Source: Pseudolabrys sp. (lineage in GTDB: Bacteria > Pseudomonadota > Alphaproteobacteria > Rhizobiales > Xanthobacteraceae). Taken from it: a stretch of 64,000 nt of DNA. The position numbers were made by a program, and so were the translations under genes. The stretch is taken from contig SHVM01000004.1 in NCBI GenBank assembly GCA_009694265.1, forward strand, positions 1 to 64,000. The letters run 5' to 3'. Under the pieces are notes generated by a model. The model worked only from the letters and a program-made list of their open reading frames with translations. It was not told where the DNA came from and did not search any database. Below, piece by piece: positions 35,354-48,646 of this stretch (its first letter is position 1; every line of letters begins with the position of its first letter).

Positions 35354-36325
35354 ATGAGTTCGATGAAGGGCGCTAAGCAGACAACGCTACGCGACCAGAT
35401 TGCCGTCTCCGGCGTCGGCGTCCATTCCGGTCTTCCGGTTACGCTCACCATGAATCCGGCGCGCGACGATGCCGGCATCGTTTTCCGGCGCGTGTCCGCC
35501 GACGGCTCGATCGAGCGCGAGATTCGCGCCGACGTGCGCGCTGTTACCGCCACCGAATTTGCCACCGTGCTGGGCGATGCCTCCGGTCCGCTCTGCTCGA
35601 CCGCCGAGCATCTGCTGGCGGCCCTGCGCGGGCTCCATGTCGACAACGTGATCGTCGAGATCGACGGGCCGGAAGTGCCGATCATGGATGGCAGCGCCGC
35701 GGCCTTCGTCGATGCGGTCGATCAGGCGGGCCTCACCGCGCGCGCACAGCCGCGCCGCTACATTGAAGTGATCAAGCCGGTGCGCGTGTCTAAGGACGGC
35801 GCGTTCGGCGAGCTGCGGCCCTACCAGCACGGCTTCCGGGTCGAGGCCGAAATCGATTTCGATCATCCGCTGATCGGCAAGCAGGCGCTTTCGCTCGATA
35901 TCGAGCCGAACACTTTCCGCCGCGAGATCGCGCCCGCCCGCACCTTCGGCTTCATGCGCGACGTCGCCAAATTGTGGAGCGCCGGCTACGCGCTCGGCGC
36001 CAATTTCGACAACACGCTGGTGGTCAGCGAGGACCGCGTCCTCAATCCGGAAGGCTTGCGCTTTGCCGACGAGTTCGTGCGCCATAAGGTGCTCGACGCC
36101 ATCGGCGATCTGGCGCTGGCCGGCCAGCCGCTGCTCGCCGCCTACAAAACGGTTCGCGGCGGCCACAAGCTCAATCATGCGGTGCTGTCCGCATTGATGG
36201 CCGATCCGAGTGCCTGGCGGGTGGTTGAGGCGGCCGAGGCTGTCGAGCCTGCCCGCCGCATGCGCGGCCACGCGGATGTCGGGGCCACCCTGGCGGCCGC
36301 GGCCTATGCGCCGGAAGTGTCCTGA
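35354..36325 (+). CDS. lpxC: UDP-3-O-acyl-N-acetylglucosamine deacetylase
   Basis: QTTLRDQIAVSGVGVHSG, STAEHLLAALRGLHVDN, MDGSAAAFVDA, HKVLDAIGDLALAG. Confidence 0.96.
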   Translation: MSSMKGAKQTTLRDQIAVSGVGVHSGLPVTLTMNPARDDAGIVFRRVSADGSIEREIRADVRAVTATEFATVLGDASGPLCSTAEHLLAALRGLHVDNVIVEIDGPEVPIMDGSAAAFVDAVDQAGLTARAQPRRYIEVIKPVRVSKDGAFGELRPYQHGFRVEAEIDFDHPLIGKQALSLDIEPNTFRREIAPARTFGFMRDVAKLWSAGYALGANFDNTLVVSEDRVLNPEGLRFADEFVRHKVLDAIGDLALAGQPLLAAYKTVRGGHKLNHAVLSALMADPSAWRVVEAAEAVEPARRMRGHADVGATLAAAAYAPEVS

Positions 36326-36446
36326 AAAGCTTCAGGAATTAGCGTTAACCCACCGCCTTAATCCCGGCCGAATGCAGGCTTAATCGCTTGGCCAGTCGGC
36401 GGTTTTTGGTTTACATCAACGCGGTTTAGAGGGCGGCCAGCAGGCC

Positions 36447-37364
36447 ATGCGCTCGGCCCATTGGGGAAACGGACACACAGGCGTGGTTGAGTTGCTAGCT
36501 AAAAACTCCGTGGCAAAGGGCGCGGTACGCCGCTCAGGGCTCGCGCGTGCCGCGGCTGTGCTGCTGCTGGCGGTGAGTCTTGGCGTCGGCCTTGGCGCCT
36601 GTAGCAGCCTGTTCGGTAAGGACGATACGCCGCCCGACGAGCCTGCCGACCGGCTCTACAACGAGGGGCTCTACCTCCTCAACCAAAAGAAAGACCTGTC
36701 GGCGGCGATCAAGAAGTTCGAAGAAGTCGACCGCCAGCACCCCTATTCGGAATGGGCGCGCAAGGCGCTGATCATGTCGTCTTATGCCTATTACGAGTCC
36801 GGCTCCTACGACGACAGCGTCACCGCGGCCAAGCGATACATCTCGCTTCACCCCGGCAGCCCGGACGCCGCCTACGCGCAGTATCTCATCGGCTCGTCCT
36901 ATTTCGACGAAATCCCCGACATCACCCGCGACCAGGCGCGCACCGACAAGGCATTGGCTGCGCTTGACGAAGTGGCACGAAAATATCCGAGCAGCGAATA
37001 CGCCATCAGCGCCAAGCAGAAAATGAAAATCGCGAACGACCAGCTCGCCGGCAAGGAAATGCTGGTTGGCCGCTATTATTTGCAAAAGAAGGACTATACC
37101 GGCGCCATCAACCGCTTCAAAGTCGTCGTCACCAAATACCAGACCACGCGTCATGTCGAAGAGGCGCTGATGCGGCTGTCGGAAGCTTATATGGCGCTCG
37201 GCATCGTGGAGGAGGCGCAAACCGCGGCCGCCGTGCTGGGGCATAATTTCCCCGACAGCGAATGGTACCGCCACTCCTATAATCTGGTGAAAGGCGGCGG
37301 CGAGCCCGTCGAAAACAAGGGTTCCTGGATCAGCCGAGCGTTCAAGAAGGTCGGGCTGGGTTAG
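36447..37364 (+). CDS. bamD: Outer membrane protein assembly factor BamD
   Basis: Lipobox-like GLGACSS; YNEGLYLLNQKKDLSAAIKKFEEVDRQHPYSEWARKALIMSSYAYYESGSYD. Confidence 0.93.
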   Translation: MRSAHWGNGHTGVVELLAKNSVAKGAVRRSGLARAAAVLLLAVSLGVGLGACSSLFGKDDTPPDEPADRLYNEGLYLLNQKKDLSAAIKKFEEVDRQHPYSEWARKALIMSSYAYYESGSYDDSVTAAKRYISLHPGSPDAAYAQYLIGSSYFDEIPDITRDQARTDKALAALDEVARKYPSSEYAISAKQKMKIANDQLAGKEMLVGRYYLQKKDYTGAINRFKVVVTKYQTTRHVEEALMRLSEAYMALGIVEEAQTAAAVLGHNFPDSEWYRHSYNLVKGGGEPVENKGSWISRAFKKVGLG

Positions 37365-37408
37365 GGGCTCGGTCCGCCTTTACGGCCGCCTCGTAGACTT
37401 ACGCAAAT

Positions 37409-37499
37409 CGTCATGGCCGGGCTTGTCCCGGCCATCCACGTCTTTAATGATGGCGAATCTGTACGGCGTGGATGCCCGGAACAAGTCCGGGCATGACAA
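37409..37499. repeat. Dispersed palindromic repeat (GTCATGGCCGGG-type), bamD-recN gap
   Basis: cgtcatggccgggcttgtcccggccatccacgtctt...ggcgtggatgcccggaacaagtccgggcatgaca. Confidence 0.9.
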
Positions 37500-37522
37500 C
37501 GCCTCAATGGATTTGCCCGCTG

Positions 37523-39193
37523 ATGCTTTCCCGACTTTCGATCCGCGATATCGTTCTGATCGACCGACTCGACATCGATTTTGCCGGCGGCCTGGCCGTG
37601 CTCACCGGCGAGACCGGCGCCGGCAAGTCAATCCTGCTCGACGCCTTCGCGCTGGCGCTCGGCGCGCGCGGCGACCAGACTTTGGTGCGGCAGGGTCTGG
37701 AACAGGGCCAGGTGATCGCCGTATTCGAGGTCGAACGCACCCATCCGGCGCGCGCGCTGCTGAAGGCCAACGATATCGCCGCCGAGGATGAGTTGATTCT
37801 GCGTCGCGTTCAGTTCTCGGATGGGCGCACGCGCGCTTTCGTCAACGACCAGCCGGTCAGCGTGCAAGTCATGCGGCAGCTCGGCTCCGCGCTGGTCGAG
37901 ATTCACGGCCAGCACGACGACCGCGCGCTGGTCGATGCCGGCACCCATCGCCGCCTGCTCGACGCCTTTGGCGCGCTCGAAGGCGACGCAGCCAAGGTCG
38001 AAAGCTTGTGGGAGGCGCGCCGCGCGGCGCAGGCTGCCGCCGACGCGCATCGCGCCGATGTCGAGCGCGCCAAACGCGAAAGCGACTGGTTGCACCACGC
38101 GGTCGAGGAACTCGACAAATTGGCGCCGCAGACCGGCGAGGAGACCACGCTCGCCACCCGCCGCACCATCATGATGCAGTCGGAGAAAGTGGCCGAAGAC
38201 CTGCGCGACGCCCATGACGTAATCGCCGGCGCCAATTCATCCGTGCCGGCGCTCTCCGGGGTCATCCGCCGGCTGGAGCGGCGTGCCGCCCAGGCGCCGA
38301 CTTTGGTCGAACCGGCGGTCAAGGCGCTCGATACCGCGCTGACCGCGCTGGAGGAAACCTGCGGTCATCTCGAGCAGGCGCTGCGCACCGCTAATTTCGA
38401 TCCGGCCGAACTGGAGCGTAACGAGGAGCGGCTGTTCGCGCTGCGCGCCGCGGGGCGCAAATACAACGTGCCGGTGGATGAACTGGCGGCGCTGGCGCGC
38501 AAATACAATGGCGATATCGCGCTCATCGATGCCGGCGAGGAGAAACTCAAAGCATTGGATGCCGCAGCCATTCAGGCCGAGGCCGATTTCAGCGCCGCCG
38601 CGCTGGCGCTTTCCAAAGCGCGCGCCAAGGGCGCGAGCGCGCTCGACAAGGCGGTGAACGGCGAACTCACGCCGCTCAAGCTTGAGCGCGCGAAATTCTC
38701 GACGGAGATTTCCAGCGATCCTGCTGCTGCCGGGCCGAACGGCATCGACCGGGTCGAGTTCTGGGTGCAAACCAATCCGGGCACCAAGCCGGGCCCGCTG
38801 ATGAAGATCGCCTCGGGCGGCGAATTGGCGCGCTTTCTGCTGGCGCTTAAGGTGGTGCTGGCCGACCGCGGCTCGGCGCCGACATTGGTGTTCGACGAGA
38901 TCGACACCGGCGTTGGCGGCGCCGTGGCCGATGCGATTGGAGTACGTCTGGCGCGGCTCGCCACCGGCGTGCAGGTGCTGGCGGTCACGCATGCCCCGCA
39001 GGTGGCGGCGCGCGCCGACCGGCATTATGTCATCAGCAAGGACGCGTTGGAAAAGGGCAAGCGGGTCGCAACCCGCGTCAATGAGGTTGCGGAGGAGCGC
39101 CGCCGCGAGGAGATCGCCCGCATGCTGGCCGGCGCCGAGATCACCAACGAGGCCCGCGCCGCCGCCGAACGGCTGATCAAGGCGGCGGGCTAG
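37523..39193 (+). CDS. recN: DNA repair protein RecN
   Basis: MLSRLSIRDIVLIDRLDIDFAGGLAVLTGETGAGKSILLDA; KIASGGELARFLLALK; LVFDEIDTGVGG. Confidence 0.96.
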   Translation: MLSRLSIRDIVLIDRLDIDFAGGLAVLTGETGAGKSILLDAFALALGARGDQTLVRQGLEQGQVIAVFEVERTHPARALLKANDIAAEDELILRRVQFSDGRTRAFVNDQPVSVQVMRQLGSALVEIHGQHDDRALVDAGTHRRLLDAFGALEGDAAKVESLWEARRAAQAAADAHRADVERAKRESDWLHHAVEELDKLAPQTGEETTLATRRTIMMQSEKVAEDLRDAHDVIAGANSSVPALSGVIRRLERRAAQAPTLVEPAVKALDTALTALEETCGHLEQALRTANFDPAELERNEERLFALRAAGRKYNVPVDELAALARKYNGDIALIDAGEEKLKALDAAAIQAEADFSAAALALSKARAKGASALDKAVNGELTPLKLERAKFSTEISSDPAAAGPNGIDRVEFWVQTNPGTKPGPLMKIASGGELARFLLALKVVLADRGSAPTLVFDEIDTGVGGAVADAIGVRLARLATGVQVLAVTHAPQVAARADRHYVISKDALEKGKRVATRVNEVAEERRREEIARMLAGAEITNEARAAAERLIKAAG

Positions 39194-42579
<3,386 letters not shown>

Positions 42580-42583
<4 letters not shown>

Positions 42584-44409
42584 GCCGTCCCAAGCGGCCT
42601 TGTCGCCGCGTCGAGCCAGGCGCGTACCGGCGCATCGAGCAACGGGCCGATCGCTTCGTTCACATGCGCGTGGTAGCCGTCGATCCAGCTGCGCTCCTTG
42701 CCGGTCAGCATGCGCGTGTCGATCAGCCGCCGGTCGATCGGTGCCAGCGTCAGCGTCTCGAATGCAAAGAGCGGCTTCTCGGCGCCGGCGGGCGCAGGCG
42801 CCGCGATTACCAGCACCAAGTTCTCGATGCGGATGCCGTAAGCGTCGGTCTTATAGTAGCCCGGCTCGTTCGACAGGATCATGCCGCGGCGAAGCGCGAC
42901 CGTCCCCAGCTTGGAGATACGCGCCGGCCCCTCATGCACCGACAGATAGCTGCCGACGCCATGCCCGGTGCCATGATCGAAATCGAGCCCGGCCTGCCAT
43001 AGCGGCATGCGCGCCAGCGAATCGAGCTGGGCGCCGCTGGTGCCTTCCGGAAACACCGCGGTGGCGATGGCGATGTGGCCCTTGAGCACGCGGGTGAAAC
43101 GGTCGCGCATTTCCTCGGTGGGCGCGCCGGCGACGACGGTTCGCGTAACGTCGGTGGTGCCGTCCTCGTATTGCGCGCCGGAATCGATCAGGAACAATTC
43201 ATTTTTCCCGATGGCCCGGTTGGAGGCTTTGGTGACGCGATAATGCACGATTGCACCATTCGGACCCGAGCCGGCGATGGTCGGAAAGGAAATATCCTTG
43301 AGCACGCCGGTGTCGCGCCGGAAACTTTCCAGCGCCTCGACCGCGCCGATTTCGGTCAGTTTGCCGGCCGGCGCCTCGTCCTCAAGCCAGGCCAGGAAGC
43401 GCGCAAGCGCCACGCCGTCGCGCGTGTGCGCGGCGTGCGAGCCTGCGATTTCGGCATGGTTCTTGGTCGCCTTCATCAGCGCGATCGGGTCGGGTCCACG
43501 CACCGGTTTGCTGCCACTGTCTGCCACCAGGCACGTGAGCGCATCGGCGGCGCTCGCCTGGTCAAGCCGCACGGTCTTGCCCTTCAGCGCCGCCAAATCA
43601 TGGGCGAGTTCGTCCGGCGCGCGCACATCGGTGAACTCCTCCAGTGCGTGGCGTGTTTTGTTGTCGAGCTTGCCGCCGTCGACATAAAGCGTAGGGCGGC
43701 CCTCGCGCCGGATCAGCGCGAAGGCGAGCGGCAGCGGCGTATGCGTCACGTCCGAGCCGCGGATGTTGAAGGCCCAGGCGACATTCTGCGGATCCGACAC
43801 CACCAGCACATCGGCGCGCAGCTTGACCGTTTCAGCGCGGATGCGGTTGAGCTTGTCGGCGGCGCTTTCGCCGGCGAATTTGATGTCGCGTATGCTCACG
43901 GGACCGGACGGCGGCGCCGGGCGGCCGGTCCACATCGCGTCGATTGGATTGCCGTCCACCGCCACCAGTTCGGCGCCGGCATTGCCGCAGGCTTTCCGCA
44001 GCTTCTCGGCGTTCTCGGATGTGTGCAGCCACGGATCGTAGCCGAGCTTGGCGCCGCTTTTGAGATTCTGTTCGAGCCATTGCTCCGGCGGGCTGTCCAC
44101 CAGATGCTCGATGGAAAAGATCTCACGGTCGACTTGGGCTCCCGCCTGCACGGTATAGCGGCCGTCGGTGAACAAGGCCGCGCGCTCGGCCAGCACGATG
44201 GCGGCGCCCGCCGAGCCGGTGAAGCCGGTGAGCCAGGCGAACCGCTCTTCGCTCGCGGGCAGGTATTCGTTCTGCTGGCGGTCGGCGCGCGGCACCACGA
44301 AGCCGTCGAGCCCGCGGCGCTTGAGCTCGGCGCGCAAGCGTTCGACACGGGCGCCGCTTTCGGCGCGTCCGTTCGAATCGTCGAATGTCTGGAAACGGGC
44401 TTCGAACAT
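42580..44409 (-). CDS. Aminopeptidase P family protein (Xaa-Pro aminopeptidase)
   Basis: LIDSGAQYEDGTTDVTRTV, GTGHGVGSYLSVHEGP, SNEPGYYKTDAYGIRIENL; N-terminal creatinase-like domains. Confidence 0.93.
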
Positions 44410-44757
44410 GCCGCCGCACTCTAGCACCGCAGGCGTAGCAACGCAGGCATGCGCCGCGCGCCGTCTTAGGCATCTGCATCCTTCTGGGAGGCAAATGGAC
44501 GAAAAATTTGCATCGCGCTGGCGATCAATTCGGCAACGAATCGGCTGTCTGACTCAAAATTGTGCACTGCATTATATTCGCCGCAATGATGCCATCGATC
44601 TCACCGAATGATTAATCAATTCATGCCGTAATTACAGGGATTCTATGCATTGTTACGGGTGTACAGATTTGCTATTAAGTTTATGTTGCGATGCAATAGT
44701 CAGGAGCGTGAGCCGGAACATTCGCTGACGCTTCGTTTTTCGAGAAGGAGACACACA

Positions 44758-44991
44758 ATGGTTGCTGTGACATTTGGATTTGCCCGCGTTGCCGCTCGCG
44801 CCGTCGCCGGTACCAAGACCGGCAAAAAGGGCAAAAGCTTTTTCGCGCGCGTCTACGATGCGATCATCGAGTCGCAGATGAAGCGGGCGGAGCGCGATAT
44901 CGCGCTGTATCGCCATCTGCTGCCGCCCGATTTCGAGATGCCCAAGTATCGGTCGCGTAGCGAAGACCGGACGCCGTTCGGCGGCTGGTAG
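44758..44991 (+). CDS. Small conserved hypothetical protein (77 aa)
   Basis: MVAVTFGFARVAARAVAGTKTGKKGKSFFARVYDAIIESQMKRAERDIALYRHLLPPDFEMPKYRSRSEDRTPFGGW, preceded by gagaaggaga RBS. Confidence 0.7.
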   Translation: MVAVTFGFARVAARAVAGTKTGKKGKSFFARVYDAIIESQMKRAERDIALYRHLLPPDFEMPKYRSRSEDRTPFGGW

Positions 44992-45002
44992 CGTTAAGCT
45001 CT

Positions 45003-45926
45003 TCACCTGCGAAGCCGCCCCGGTCGTCCCCGCCCGGGGCGGTTTCGTTTCCCCCTTCGCAAAACCAGTGTGACCCAACCTTCGAGCGGGAACCGTTTCT
45101 CAAGCACCAGGCCTTGCGCGCGATAGGCGGCGAGCGCGGTATTGGCGTGGCCCGGCAATAGGCCGGACAGCACGATGCGCGCGCCCGGCGCGGCGAGGTG
45201 GCGGACCGGCGCCGCCAGCCGCAGCAGCGGCCCCAGCAGGATATTGGCGAAGATCAGATCGTAAGGCGCCGTGGCTGTGATGGCGCGGACGCGCCCGCCG
45301 GCGGCGTGTACGAGCGTGACCACTGGCGCAACGCGGTTCAATTGCGCATTGGCTTTGGCGGCGGTGACCGCGATGCGGTCGATGTCGCTGGCAATGACTC
45401 GCGTCCGCAAGATTTTCGCCACCGCGATCGCCAGCACGCCGGACCCGGTGCCGATGTCGAGAACCCGCCGCGGCCGCCGCCGTTTCGCCAAATCGTCGAG
45501 CGCCAGAAGACAGCCGCGCGTGGTGCCGTGGTGGCCGGTGCCGAACGCCAACGCGGCCTCGATCTCGATACCGATGTCGTTGGGCCGCACGTGCGCGCGG
45601 TCATGCGCGCCATGCACGATGAAGCGGCCGGCGCGCACCGGCGTCAAACCGCTCAGACTTTGCGCCACCCAATCGGCCGCCGCGACCGGTTCGATGAGCA
45701 GCGCATCCGCGGTAGCAGCGTCGGCCGCCAGTTCCATCAGCGCGCGCAAGGCGGCCTCGTCAGGCCTGGCACGGAAATGGATCGCCAGCTGCCAGCCTCC
45801 GCCGTCGCCTTCGAAGGCGGCGCAGGCGGTGTTCTGCGGGTCGAGGCATTCGCTGAAATAAGCGACCAGCCGGCGGGCGGTTGGCTCATCGCAGATGAGG
45901 CGGGCGACGGAGGTGGGCGCGTCCAT
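45003..45926 (-). CDS. prmA: Ribosomal protein L11 methyltransferase
   Basis: ALAFGTGHHGTTRGCLLALD, VLDIGTGSGVLAIA, LIFANILLGPLLRLA. Confidence 0.92.
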   Translation of the reverse strand: MDAPTSVARLICDEPTARRLVAYFSECLDPQNTACAAFEGDGGGWQLAIHFRARPDEAALRALMELAADAATADALLIEPVAAADWVAQSLSGLTPVRAGRFIVHGAHDRAHVRPNDIGIEIEAALAFGTGHHGTTRGCLLALDDLAKRRRPRRVLDIGTGSGVLAIAVAKILRTRVIASDIDRIAVTAAKANAQLNRVAPVVTLVHAAGGRVRAITATAPYDLIFANILLGPLLRLAAPVRHLAAPGARIVLSGLLPGHANTALAAYRAQGLVLEKRFPLEGWVTLVLRRGKRNRPGRGRPGRLRR

Positions 45927-45978
45927 GGTCCTGGATGACAACGGTTGGCGATTGGCCCGTCAATCGCTATCTAACATT

Positions 45979-46596
45979 ATGAGCTTTGAGCCCCCCAGCA
46001 CGAACGATACCGAGATTCTCGACCTCGCCCGCCGCAGCGGCTGGCCGGAGGATCCACGCGTGCTGATCGCGCGTTTTCCGCGCGAACAATGGGAGGGCCA
46101 CGCCAATCTCGGCGCGATGGCACGCTTCTGGCTGTCGCGCCATGCCATGTTCCGCGAACTATCGGGAAATATCGGGGAGATCGCCGCAAATTTCCAAAGC
46201 GGCGCCATACCGGCGGCGGAATTCCCGCGCCAACTGGTGCCGCGGCTGCAATTCCTGCTGTCGCAGCTCGACGTGCATCATCAGATCGAGGACCTGCATT
46301 ATTTCCCGATCTTTCGGGCCGCCGAAACGCGGCTGTCGCGCGGCTTCGACGTGCTGGAAGGCGACCACCACGCCATTCATGCCGACATGGCGGCCACCGC
46401 CGAGACGGCGAATGCGCTGTTGCGCGCGCTGGCGGGGGGTAAGGACGCGCTCAAGCGTCCCGCCGACGACTACGCGCAAGCCAGCGGCACGCTGATCAAG
46501 GGTTTGATACGCCATCTCGACGACGAGGAGGATTTGATCGTGCCGCTGATCCTCGAGCGCGGCGAACATGCGCTTGGCGTCGCAGATCACGGGTAA
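45979..46596 (+). CDS. Hemerythrin domain-containing protein
   Basis: Helical with spaced HxxxE/H: HHQIEDLHYFPIFRAAE, LEGDHHAIHADM, RHLDDEEDLIVPLILERGE. Confidence 0.8.
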   Translation: MSFEPPSTNDTEILDLARRSGWPEDPRVLIARFPREQWEGHANLGAMARFWLSRHAMFRELSGNIGEIAANFQSGAIPAAEFPRQLVPRLQFLLSQLDVHHQIEDLHYFPIFRAAETRLSRGFDVLEGDHHAIHADMAATAETANALLRALAGGKDALKRPADDYAQASGTLIKGLIRHLDDEEDLIVPLILERGEHALGVADHG

Positions 46597-47253
46597 TTAC
46601 CAGCCGAACGGGAACCCGCCCGAGCGGTACGTGCGGTGCGGCGCGTAATAAGGCCGCTCGCGCGAATAATACAACCGCTGCTCGCCCGGAGAGTCGCGCC
46701 AGCCTTGCTGCGCTTCGCGCTGCTTGCGCGACGGCAACGCGCCGGTGAAATCCACATCGTCATTGCTGGCGCTGCGCTGATTGCCGCGGCTGCCGCGCGC
46801 CGCTACGGCCGATACTCCCGGCGCCTTGCCGCTCAGCGCCACGCGCGTGTTGGCCATTTTATGCTGTCGCACCAGCGTGAACAGGATGGCGGCGTTGCCC
46901 GGCTCCAGCCGCACGCAGCCATGCGAGGCCGGCGCGCCGATCGCCTTGACGTAGTTGGAGCCGTGAATGGCGTGGCCGCCTTGCGTGAAGAAAATCGAAT
47001 GCGGCATCGGCGCGTCGTCCCACTCGCTGCTGAAATGGGTGCGCTCCATGCGGAACGGCTTGAACTCGCCCGACGGCGTGTCGTAGCCGGACATCCCGGT
47101 CGATACCGGCCAGATATAGCGCGGATCGCCGTCGACCGTGACGATCATCTGCTGCGCGGATTTGTCGATGGTGATGACAATGTCGGCGCGGGCCGGGGGC
47201 GCCAGCAGAACGAACGCGGCGGCAAGCAGCGGCAGAAGGCGGCGGAGACGCAT
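46597..47253 (-). CDS. L,D-transpeptidase (YkuD family)
   Basis: Signal peptide; MPHSIFFTQGGHAIHGSNYVKAIGAPASHGCVRLEPGNAAILF contains the HGxxxxxxxGxxxSHGCVR motif. Confidence 0.92.
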   Translation of the reverse strand: MRLRRLLPLLAAAFVLLAPPARADIVITIDKSAQQMIVTVDGDPRYIWPVSTGMSGYDTPSGEFKPFRMERTHFSSEWDDAPMPHSIFFTQGGHAIHGSNYVKAIGAPASHGCVRLEPGNAAILFTLVRQHKMANTRVALSGKAPGVSAVAARGSRGNQRSASNDDVDFTGALPSRKQREAQQGWRDSPGEQRLYYSRERPYYAPHRTYRSGGFPFGW

Positions 47254-47326
47254 GGAAAACCCCAACCCCGGACGTAGCCCAGCATAACACGCCCGCGCGC
47301 CGGATTGTGGCGGATCACATTAAATT

Positions 47327-47572
47327 TCAATGCTTCCGGGCGTCCACGCGGAAGCCGATAATGGTTTTTTCGCCCAGCGCCTTGGCGGCCTCCAGCCGGT
47401 GCAGGCCCTCGACCAGCACGAAACGCGCGCCGTCGGGGCGCACCAGGATCGGCGTGGTCTGGCCGTCCTTGAGCATGAGGGCGGCGAGCTCGTCGACGCG
47501 CGCCTGCACCAGCGTGGCGCGCCGTTTGACCGGCACGTAGATATTGTCGACGGCAAAATTCTCGCGCTTCAT
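47327..47572 (-). CDS. Small orphan ParB N-terminal (ParB/sulfiredoxin-like) domain protein
   Basis: DGQTTPILVRPDGARFVLVEGLHRLEAAKALGEKTIIGFRV resembles the ParB GxHRxxAA box; only ~81 aa. Confidence 0.75.
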   Translation of the reverse strand: MKRENFAVDNIYVPVKRRATLVQARVDELAALMLKDGQTTPILVRPDGARFVLVEGLHRLEAAKALGEKTIIGFRVDARKH

Positions 47573-47604
47573 CATGGCGCGGGGAGGGTAGCACACTTTT
47601 TTGC

Positions 47605-47650
47605 CCTTATCCTGAGGAGGCTGCGAAGCAGCCGTCTCGAAGGATGGGGC
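47605..47650. repeat. Short copy of the palindromic repeat family seen at 11597-11702
   Basis: cccttatcctgaggaggctgcgaagcagccgtctcgaaggatggg shares tcctgagga and gtctcgaaggatg with the hydantoinase element. Confidence 0.7.
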
Positions 47651-47727
47651 GGAGGGCCTCGATCGCGCGGAATTCTGCTAGCATGGCGACGCGGCTGCAA
47701 ACGACAGAGGGCGCGCAAGGGGCACAC

Positions 47728-48006
47728 ATGACGATGGATCGGTTGTTTTTCGCCTGGATGGCGCTGGCTGGCGCTGCGACCGGCGCGGTGGTGACGCTGT
47801 ATCCGCAGGCGCAGGATTTTTCGATCAAGCCGTATTTCTGGGTCCTGATCGCGGTCATCCTGTTCGACATCGGGGTTTACCTGGTCCGGCGCAACACCCC
47901 GGGGCCGATGCTGAACATGAGCGCGCGGCTGCTCGGCTTTGTGATCGGTATCGTGCTGATGGTGGCGGTCGCGAAGTTCGCAGGCTCACCGGTTCAGTTT
48001 TTCTAA
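47728..48006 (+). CDS. Hypothetical membrane protein (about 3 TM)
   Basis: MTMDRLFFAWMALAGAATGAVVTLYPQAQDFSIKPYFWVLIAVILFDIGVYL...LLGFVIGIVLMVAVAKFAG. Confidence 0.65.
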   Translation: MTMDRLFFAWMALAGAATGAVVTLYPQAQDFSIKPYFWVLIAVILFDIGVYLVRRNTPGPMLNMSARLLGFVIGIVLMVAVAKFAGSPVQFF

Positions 48007-48035
48007 ACGCGACGGCGCCTTACATTATCGGCATC

Positions 48036-48461
48036 CTACATAATAGGTTTGCCCCTGATATCGATCGCCTTGTCGATTCTGATCAGCACGCCGATGCCGG
48101 CCTCGGCGTCGGCATGGGTCTGCTCGCGCGGGTGCAATTTGGCGAAAATCGCCTCGCGCACCGGCCCCTGCTCGTGCAGCGCCACGCTGCCGAAAAAGCG
48201 CAGGAAGCCCGACTCCAGCACGTCGTCGCGCTGCGCCTTGAAGTTGGCGTAGATCACGCAAACGCGCGCGTCGTGCGACAGGTTGTCGAGCACCGCGCGC
48301 TTGGAGCGCTCCCACCAGGCCAGATGCGCGTAGTCGAACACGATCATGCTGCCTTTGGGCGTGATGTTGGGCCCCTCGCGCCCGCTGGTGGCGAGCAGGC
48401 AGGGATAGCCGTCGTCCCAGGCGTTGCGGATCAAAGTGACGATGGTGGGGGAGAGCGGCAT
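48036..48461 (-). CDS. Pyridoxamine 5'-phosphate oxidase family (FMN-binding split barrel) protein
   Basis: NAWDDGYPCLLATSGREGPNITPKGSMIVFDYAHLAWWERSKRAVLDNL...RVCVIYAN. Confidence 0.75.
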   Translation of the reverse strand: MPLSPTIVTLIRNAWDDGYPCLLATSGREGPNITPKGSMIVFDYAHLAWWERSKRAVLDNLSHDARVCVIYANFKAQRDDVLESGFLRFFGSVALHEQGPVREAIFAKLHPREQTHADAEAGIGVLIRIDKAIDIRGKPIM

Positions 48462-48646
48462 GGGAGGATTCCTAGGCTGTTAGTTCGTTGCGCATGGCAA
48501 TATCTCAAACCCCGGCGAACACTAACCTCTTTGCGATTGATGAGTTTTCCAAAGCTGATTTAGGCGCTCTTTTTCTTTGCCGTATAAACCTGAAACAAAA
48601 AGTGGGGCACTTTCGACAGCTGAATGATAATTGTAGTTCGCTACCC

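Noticed and set aside
35215-35685. 156-aa minus-strand ORF upstream of/antisense to lpxC
   Set aside because: Mostly antisense to lpxC, Ser/Arg-rich shadow composition.
43075-44424. 449-aa plus-strand ORF opposite aminopeptidase P
   Set aside because: Antisense shadow ORF, no family motifs.
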